Assembly: GCF_000002995.4 (NCBI RefSeq)
Contig: NW_025062479.1
Span: forward strand, 7,236,221-7,300,220
Direction: 5' to 3'
DNA length: 64,000 bases
From: Brugia malayi
Taxonomy: Eukaryota > Nematoda > Chromadorea > Rhabditida > Onchocercidae
Position numbers and translations under genes: made by a program. Below, piece by piece: positions 53,601 through 64,000 of the stretch (position 1 is its first letter; the number at the start of each line of letters is the position of its first letter). The notes under the pieces were generated by a model. It was not told the origin of the DNA. It saw only the letters and a list, made by a program, of their open reading frames with translations, and did not search any database.

Positions 53601-56600
53601 CAGCTTTTACTTTTTAGGTACGATGAAATTGTAAGGTTGAGTGATCTTTTCTCCATCCCGTTCAAAACTTCAACAATAAAATGGTTAAGAAATTTGCCAT
53701 CTTACGAATTATGCTCTATACATCGAAAATTTTTGCTTTGGTTTCTAAGAACCTCTTTTCATATCACTAAGTGAGCTTTTGAAAGTTTTTCGTCAAAAAT
53801 TTGGTAGGGAATATCAGCAAAGAGAAAATCCTTAGTACATATTTGAGAATAATATGATAGGAATAAGTTCGAGGACAAAGAAAACGTTAGTGGGACAACG
53901 TTAATAGTATTATTTGTATTGGTATGTATACTTTCGACTCAAAATCGATCTTATGATCACTTCCTCTTAATGTGTAATTTAATACGATTTAATGTTAGCA
54001 TTTAGTTATGTTATCTTTGCTTAGGGCTGCGTTTTATGTAACACCGGAAAACACAACAAGACTATTACGTTTTTATCGAAAAGATATATGGAAACGCATC
54101 GAAAGTCATAGCTTTCAGTTGTTATCTGAGAAAAGGGACCTAAAGAAAGTGAAAGGTTGTTTTAATGTGACTTTATCGTATACGATGTTTCGATAATCTG
54201 TGCTGCGGAACATGTGAACTTTCTACTTTAGCAATCTTAAAGTTGCATATAGTAGCTTCTTATATTTTAAGAAGTGGAGAAAAGTACAGTTGGAGCACAG
54301 ATTCGGTTTTTACCAAAAAATTCAGGCACACGATCATTAATTGTGCCAACAGGAAAAAGCTTTCAAAGACAATATTCGGCAACTGCGTTGAAAATAGCTT
54401 CAGTAGTTATTGATCTAATATGTTCAAAGCAACGCAAATATTCCAAGGAACTTCCTCTTACTGGAGCTGCTATTTGGAATGGTAGGTGCATAGATTTCCA
54501 TTTCCATGCAAAGTATATGCAAGACTAGCTCAGATATACTTTATTATACTATACTAGCCTACTGATACGTCTTCATTGTTGTAATAATTCGTCATAACAG
54601 AAAATTATGATGCTATTGTCTAAATTTTGTATCTGTTCAGTCTTGTGTAATTCTTGTAATGAATGGGTACTTCTTTATTTGGTTTCGAGAAAAACGTTCT
54701 TATCATTTTAGCATAGCTTGTTTTATTCCTCATTTGAAGCTTGGTGTATTTTCTCTTGTTTTATCATTCCAGGCATTGGTGCATTTCCCAGACGTTTTCG
54801 ACGGTTCATGCAAATGAATAGATCGACAAGAATTTATGCTGTTAAAACAGATGTTCGAGACTGTTTCCACTGCATTAATCAAAATCTCTTACGTTCTATA
54901 CTGAGAAAACATATCTTGTTAACGAAGTGCGCGTTTAAATTTTATGCAGTTTAATGTTTTTGCAAAAACTGTAATTGTAATTGTTCATGATGTTGATGTC
55001 ATTACTGTAGTATACTTCGACTTGTAGTTCTGTAGAGTTCCTTCTATCTCTACTTAATAACTTTCATATTTTAACTGTTTTCTGTTTAATTTAACTGTTT
55101 CATAATTTCGTGATTTGTTCTTATTCCAAATCTTGTTTGCTTATCAAATGCTTTTCCTTAATCCGTGTAAGAATGAAAGGATTAGATTTTAGACATTTTC
55201 GATTGAATGCAAGTGTGATTGGGACGAGTTCTTTGGTGTTTGCTCGACGGTTTGGTTTCGGATGTGGAATTGATAACCATAATTGCAATCTTTTGGAAGT
55301 AAATCGTCTCATCTTTCCCAACGGTTTTTCAACTTACATCAACATTTTATGACTGCATTCATATTATTCATTGCAGCTCTGCATAACGGGTGAAATGGTT
55401 ATATGGTTTCTTGAAACTTATGTCATCAATAAAGAAGTAAATTTTTTTTAATAAGCAAATGCATTAGGGCTACATATGGCTGCCCATGAAAAAATTGCTT
55501 TCTGGAGAAGTGAAATGTTAGTACACGGGACTGTGTATATTTGGTTTTTCAGTTTGAATATCGTAGCGGTATCTATCGTGCTTTTCGTGGCATACCACAA
55601 GGTAACCATGCTTCAACACGTCTGTGTGATCTTTACTTGGGTGCAGCAGATTGCGAAAGATATTTGGAACTGATGAAACGACGTGATACTTTACTCATCC
55701 GCTATGTAGATGATTATTTGTTACTTACAACCGATATGAATTTTGCGCGGAAGGTATTTAATGACTTTCACTTTACTATTTTATAAGTAGTTGAGAATTT
55801 ACCAGAAAAAGTAAGTTGTAAGGAATGAGGAAAGAAGATATGGTTCTAAAAGAACCCCATTCGTCATTTTATAGTTTGCCTTTTGGTGCATTAATATTTT
55901 TAAAAGAAGCATTTTTAATCACCTTATTTTTGTTTAGTTTCTGGAAGTAATGCATCTCGGAGCAGACGACAGTTACAACATTATCGCTGACTCTACAAAA
56001 ACAGTAATTAATTTTTATTGCGAACGCAGTAAGTTGCTTATTTCTGGCAAAATGGTTGGTTCATGTAGCGCTGTACCATGGTGTGGCTATATAATTTATC
56101 CAGGTTTGAGAAGAGTTAGTAAATCATATTTTGCATGATTTTTTACATTTTTTTAAATGTTATATCTTATTTTGACCTATATTTCGGAAAACTGTAAAAA
56201 TAGTGCTTACACATGCTATTTAACGTTATTTACTATAACTTACATGGTGTATTTGCAGTACTGCATCGATTGGGCGAAAATACATTCAGAAAAAGCAGTT
56301 TCTTGTCGAATTATACACAAGATAGGATCACACGAGAAAAGGATTGCTGTTTTGAAATTTTTAAAAGCATCGCTTCTTGAAAAGTTTGTCCGTCCTTTTA
56401 AGTATAGGTTATGTTTTAAGAAAAACATTTACAAGAAAATCTTGTGTTTTCCAGGTACAGAATGGTTCATCGTTTACCTTTTGATAAGTGGAAGGTCAAT
56501 GTTTTGAAGAAGTTTGCCATCATTGGTACAAAATTTTATGCACGTCCATATGCCAGAAAAGTCCGACTTTCCATGAAGGTCAGGAAAACAAGGTCTAAAT

Positions 56601-56786
56601 AAAGATATTAATCACTGATCAATCCATTTGTCATCCAGACTTTACATATATCGTCTCCTATAGTTTTATTGCTTCTAGGGACGTTGGAATCGCGTATTTT
56701 GGCAAAATTTACGTGCTTGGCTTCGACAAGGATTTAAATATTCATACAATACAAAGTTGGCTCATTTATATGGATCAAACAGTTGA
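50641..56786 (+). CDS. trt-1: Telomerase reverse transcriptase
   Basis: TERT copies the telomerase RNA to extend chromosome ends. From ~53.3 kb phases join cleanly. A QFP-like part has RGFMRAIFGYLLPLDLIGKY then IKWLRNLPSYELC (human AVLRRVIPKELWG...DCAWLR). Motif T reads AAFYVTPENTTRLLRFYRKD (54025-54155). Motifs 1/2 give QIRFLPKNSGTRSLIVP (54272-54481). Motif A is YAVKTDVRDCF with the first catalytic Asp (54773-54917). Motif B' is RAFRGIPQGNHASTRLCDLY and motif C LLIRYVDDYLLLTTD (55553-55753). Motif D is DSTKTVINF and motif E SAVPWCGYIIYPG (55938-56114). Three exons form a short C-terminal extension (LPFDKW... to HLYGSNS, stop 56786). The catalytic triad is intact. From the QFP-like exon to stop is about 570 residues. 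Exons at 50641-50707 and 50911-51068 join in frame, but 51.3-52.2 kb is unresolved and no TEN domain is recognisable. Confidence 0.93.
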
Positions 56787-56794
56787 CGAATGTG

Positions 56795-56815
56795 TTTTTT
56801 TTTTTTTTTTTTTTT
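56795..56815 (+). repeat. T21 homopolymer just after the telomerase stop
   Basis: Twenty-one T residues start 8 bases after the TERT stop codon, inside its presumed 3' UTR. Such long mononucleotide runs recur in this window as splice tracts (17102-17120, 41383-41402). Here no exon follows, so it is probably a simple repeat. Confidence 0.7.
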
Positions 56816-57171
56816 GCAAGTTCATAGCTCTTGTATATATGTAACAGTATTTTTTAAAACTTTTCGGGTGAAGCGGGACTTTATGAGACTGTAAAACAGT
56901 GAATTTGCAAGTGTTGGTGTTGATAACGAATTATTAAATTGTCATTTAAAAAAAAGTGCGTGCACCTTTTCCACTGAGGCTTCGGGCCTTCAATATCTCT
57001 AATCGAATTTTCACACATATTTTTCAGATGTGAGACAGTTCCACTATGACTGGAAGAGTACAAATGCTTTCAGTCGTATTTCAGGAATTGTCCATTTGTG
57101 TTTGAAAGGCTTGTAAGACTGTAAGTGTTGTGAGGTTTGCGACTGTTGTTATTCGTGTTGTGGAAGATATT

Positions 57172-57383
57172 ATGTTATCGATGGTTACATTGATTGAATG
57201 GCAGACTTTCCAGTGACTGTGTTTTAAATCTTAAACTTTTAGAAACGATTGTAATGAACTACACAGAGATATGTGCTTTACAAATATGTAAAATGGGTAA
57301 ATTAGTTCTTGAGGATATACATTATTCGGCGAGATGCTAACAAATTTAGCGTTATCAAGGACTTACTCCCAATAACTAAGAAG
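57172..57383 (+). pseudogene. Decayed duplicate of TAF13 exon 2 and flanking intron
   Basis: Closely matches 57818-58045. Both share GGTTACATTGATTGAATG in the intron part, then TAGAAACGATTGTAA / GGAAACGATTGTAA, and the coding part for TIVxNY...GKLxLEDIHY. The duplicate has lost the splice acceptor AG, has small deletions and shifts to a stop after EDIHYSARC. It lies directly upstream of the functional gene in the same orientation, so a tandem partial duplication is the simplest origin. Confidence 0.85.
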
Positions 57384-57492
57384 CTTTAATGTAGTATATA
57401 CATTACGAATTGCTTGAAATATTTTGCTACTTACGCTTTTTTTTTTCCGGTATATCTATACACATCATGATTGAATAAACTTCTGACCTCAG

Positions 57493-58105
57493 ATGCTTGA
57501 TGAAGAAAGCAGTTTGTTTGGATCTGATGAGGACGACGATGAAAGACGAAGAGACAATCCGGAAGACAAAAAGTACTTTTTCCGAAAGGAGTTCCGCACT
57601 ATGATTTATGGTTTTGGCGATGACAAGGTATGTCTTTTGAGCTGATTGCACATGCGGGCAATGGGTATATATCATGTATAAGAATACCCAGCGTGTGATG
57701 GCGTCTCACGCTCGAGCGAAACAAACTTTTTAGAAAATGATCATGATTGACAGCACTTAGATCATAGCAAATTGAGCAGTGATCGAAATACAAAGAACAT
57801 GTTGTGAAGAGTTTCGACTATGTTATTATGGTTACATTGATTGAATGCCAGATCTTTCAGTGGCTGCGTTCTAGGTACCCTACGACAAAACCCTTGAACT
57901 TCTGGAAACGATTGTAACGAACTACATACAGCATATGTGCCAACGCGCTTTACAAATGGGTAAACCGGGTAAATTAGCTCTTGAAGATATACACTATTTG
58001 ATCCGACGTGATGTTAAAAAATTTGGCCGTGTCAAAGATTTACTGTCAATGAGTGAGGAACTGAAAAAAGCTAGGAAGCAGTTTGATGAAGCAAAGGCAA
58101 TATAA
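57493..58105 (+). CDS. taf-13: TFIID subunit TAF13
   Basis: TAF13 is a histone-fold subunit of the general transcription factor TFIID and pairs with TAF11. Two exons, 57493-57627 and 57875-58105, give 366 nt, 121 residues, close to the 124 of human. The N-terminus is acidic (SDEDDDERRRDNPEDKK). The histone fold follows: FRKEFRTMIYGFGDDK (human FSKELRCMMYGFGDD), PYDKTLELLETIVTNYIQHM, GKPGKLALEDIHYLIRRDVK and KFGRVKDLLSMSEELKKARK, ending QFDEAKAI. The ATG follows an AG directly (CTGACCTCAG|ATG), so the leader is very short or a trans-spliced leader is added. The gene sits 706 bp after telomerase and converges with vinculin. A broken copy of exon 2 lies just upstream. Confidence 0.95.
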
Positions 58106-58686
58106 ATTTTTTTATTGTGGGAACATTGTTGAAAGCTAGTTGAATCAAAGGCAGGTAAACAATTTAAAGAAATACAAACCTAAAAATTATGAGGCATAGT
58201 GCTGGAATAAGAAGTGAGGAGATACTGGTTTCCCGATCTGCGGCTAGAATAAATCTATAACATATTTTTTATAGAAAGCAAATATTGTAATAGGGAGTAC
58301 ACTCGTGGTGGCACCAGATATCATGGGTGAAAATAAGTATCATTATTATAAACTGTAAGAAAAATGGATTTTTTACTTTAAGCCTTACATACTTGCTATT
58401 CTGAGTACAAATCATTAATGGTTTAAATATTGCAATAAACGATAGTCTGATCAGAATAAGCATCGTATATTACTTATAATACCGCATCCGTTTAGACCTG
58501 GGGCTGTTAAACAAGAGGTATATTTTCTATCGTTCATCACTGGAAACATCAAAATGCGAAAAATTTTAATGAGTGCGGCAACTCCACTGTATTCATGTAA
58601 TTGAAAGAATTCCATAGCGAATAAAAAATAATAGAAGCGCTCTTTAAATATTATCAATTCCAAATTAGTAAAGACATATGGTCCAC
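58106..58686. other. Convergent gap between TAF13 and vinculin
   Basis: About 580 bp, AT-rich, expected to hold both 3' UTRs. The minus-strand frames 58269-58463 and 58451-58702 have no protein-like character. Confidence 0.6.
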
Positions 58687-63225
<4,539 letters not shown>

Positions 63226-64000
63226 CTATAATGAATTCAAAAACTAAAAGTTAATAGATTTCATTAAATAATTTTTATGACAAATTCTTCGCCTTATTTT
63301 AATTTCCATTCCTGAAAAGTCTGGCTATAAATAAGTTATTATATTATTCTCGGCTCTAAAGATATAATGCTGTCGGTTCTAAAAATCTTTCTGAATACTT
63401 AGTTAATGAAAAAAAGTTCAATGTACAAAGTCAAGCTAAAAAGAAAAGGAATCGTTCTATATTTATCTTTCTACATAAAGCAGTGATTTAAAACATTATT
63501 ATTAAACCTAAAGTATATCTAAAGGGTGAGCCTCTCTCAGCTCTCACTCGAAAAATATAGAAATCATAAGACAAGTACAATGGCCAAAATCATCTTTAAA
63601 ATTCCACTCTAACTTCTTAATAGCAAAAGCAAGCATGTCTTTTGCTCACATTACAAATAACACGTATGACGCCGAAATATACAGCTCGTGTATGCAAAAT
63701 ATAACGACCTGCTGAATTAAGTTTGACTTCTATGAAATCGTTTAAAAGAAACTTGAATAAAACATCCACATATCGTCAGGTAAACAAAGAGAGAGCATCA
63801 ATTTTTGATTCCTAAGATGTCCCAGGAAACACGGCATGAGGCACTCCCTAATTATCTATCCATAGGTAATGATATCGTTTAAATATAACCATTCAAAGAT
63901 TAGTTCCATTTTGGCCTCATTCACACCTATGGGAATGATTATTTCTGAGTAATGATAACTCATAGCTATCTATTATTTACTTCCGTGCGTATGTAAGTAA
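63226..64000 (-). other. Vinculin intron 1 (partial)
   Basis: No exon-like frame on the minus strand and no MPVFHT-type vinculin start. AT-rich sequence continues to the window edge. Confidence 0.6.

Overview
The window looks like nuclear DNA from a nematode, probably a spirurid or filarial-type parasite. It is AT-rich. Genes are split by introns, many of them only 50-400 bp, with strict GT...AG borders, T-rich acceptors and very little sequence between AG and ATG. The recognisable proteins match nematode versions best: a DEB-1-type vinculin, a LET-60-type Ras and a SET-9/SET-26-type PHD-SET protein. There is no rRNA, tRNA, CRISPR array or bacterial operon. Family assignments come from reading translations against remembered family sequences; no search was run.

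Layout, left to right. 1-2.7 kb: no gene, only a possible transposon relic. 2.7-6.1 kb (+): ankyrin-repeat protein whose eight exons sum to an open 467-codon frame. 6.9-11.5 kb (-): NOL10, a WD40/NUC153 nucleolar ribosome-biogenesis protein, with a decayed copy of one of its own exons in an intron. 11.5-14.5 kb: no supported gene. About 14.5-27.8 kb (+): a large MLL5/SETD5/SET-26-like chromatin protein with a PHD finger and a divergent SET domain. 27.8-30.5 kb: no gene seen. 30.5-37.0 kb (+): an unrecognised multi-exon gene. 37.7-38.7 kb (+): Ras (let-60). Two nearly identical copies of a ~233 bp repeat flank the Ras start, one inside Ras intron 1. 40.9-44.6 kb (+): NOP9-like pumilio-repeat protein.

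44.9-48.9 kb (-): phosphoacetylglucosamine mutase (PGM3/AGM1), convergent with NOP9. 50.6-56.8 kb (+): telomerase reverse transcriptase, with the catalytic core complete and N- and C-terminal parts that look short. 57.5-58.1 kb (+): TAF13, preceded by a decayed duplicate of its second exon. 58.7-63.2 kb (-): vinculin (deb-1), nine exons forming an open 973-residue frame; the first coding exon lies outside the window. The last 0.8 kb is vinculin intron.

The genes do not form a single pathway. They are mostly housekeeping: two ribosome-biogenesis factors, a general transcription factor, a chromatin regulator, telomerase, UDP-GlcNAc synthesis, Ras signalling and muscle/adhesion attachment. The least ordinary content is the small-scale duplication (a TAF13 exon, a NOL10 exon, the Ras-flanking repeat), the compact telomerase and the unrecognised gene.
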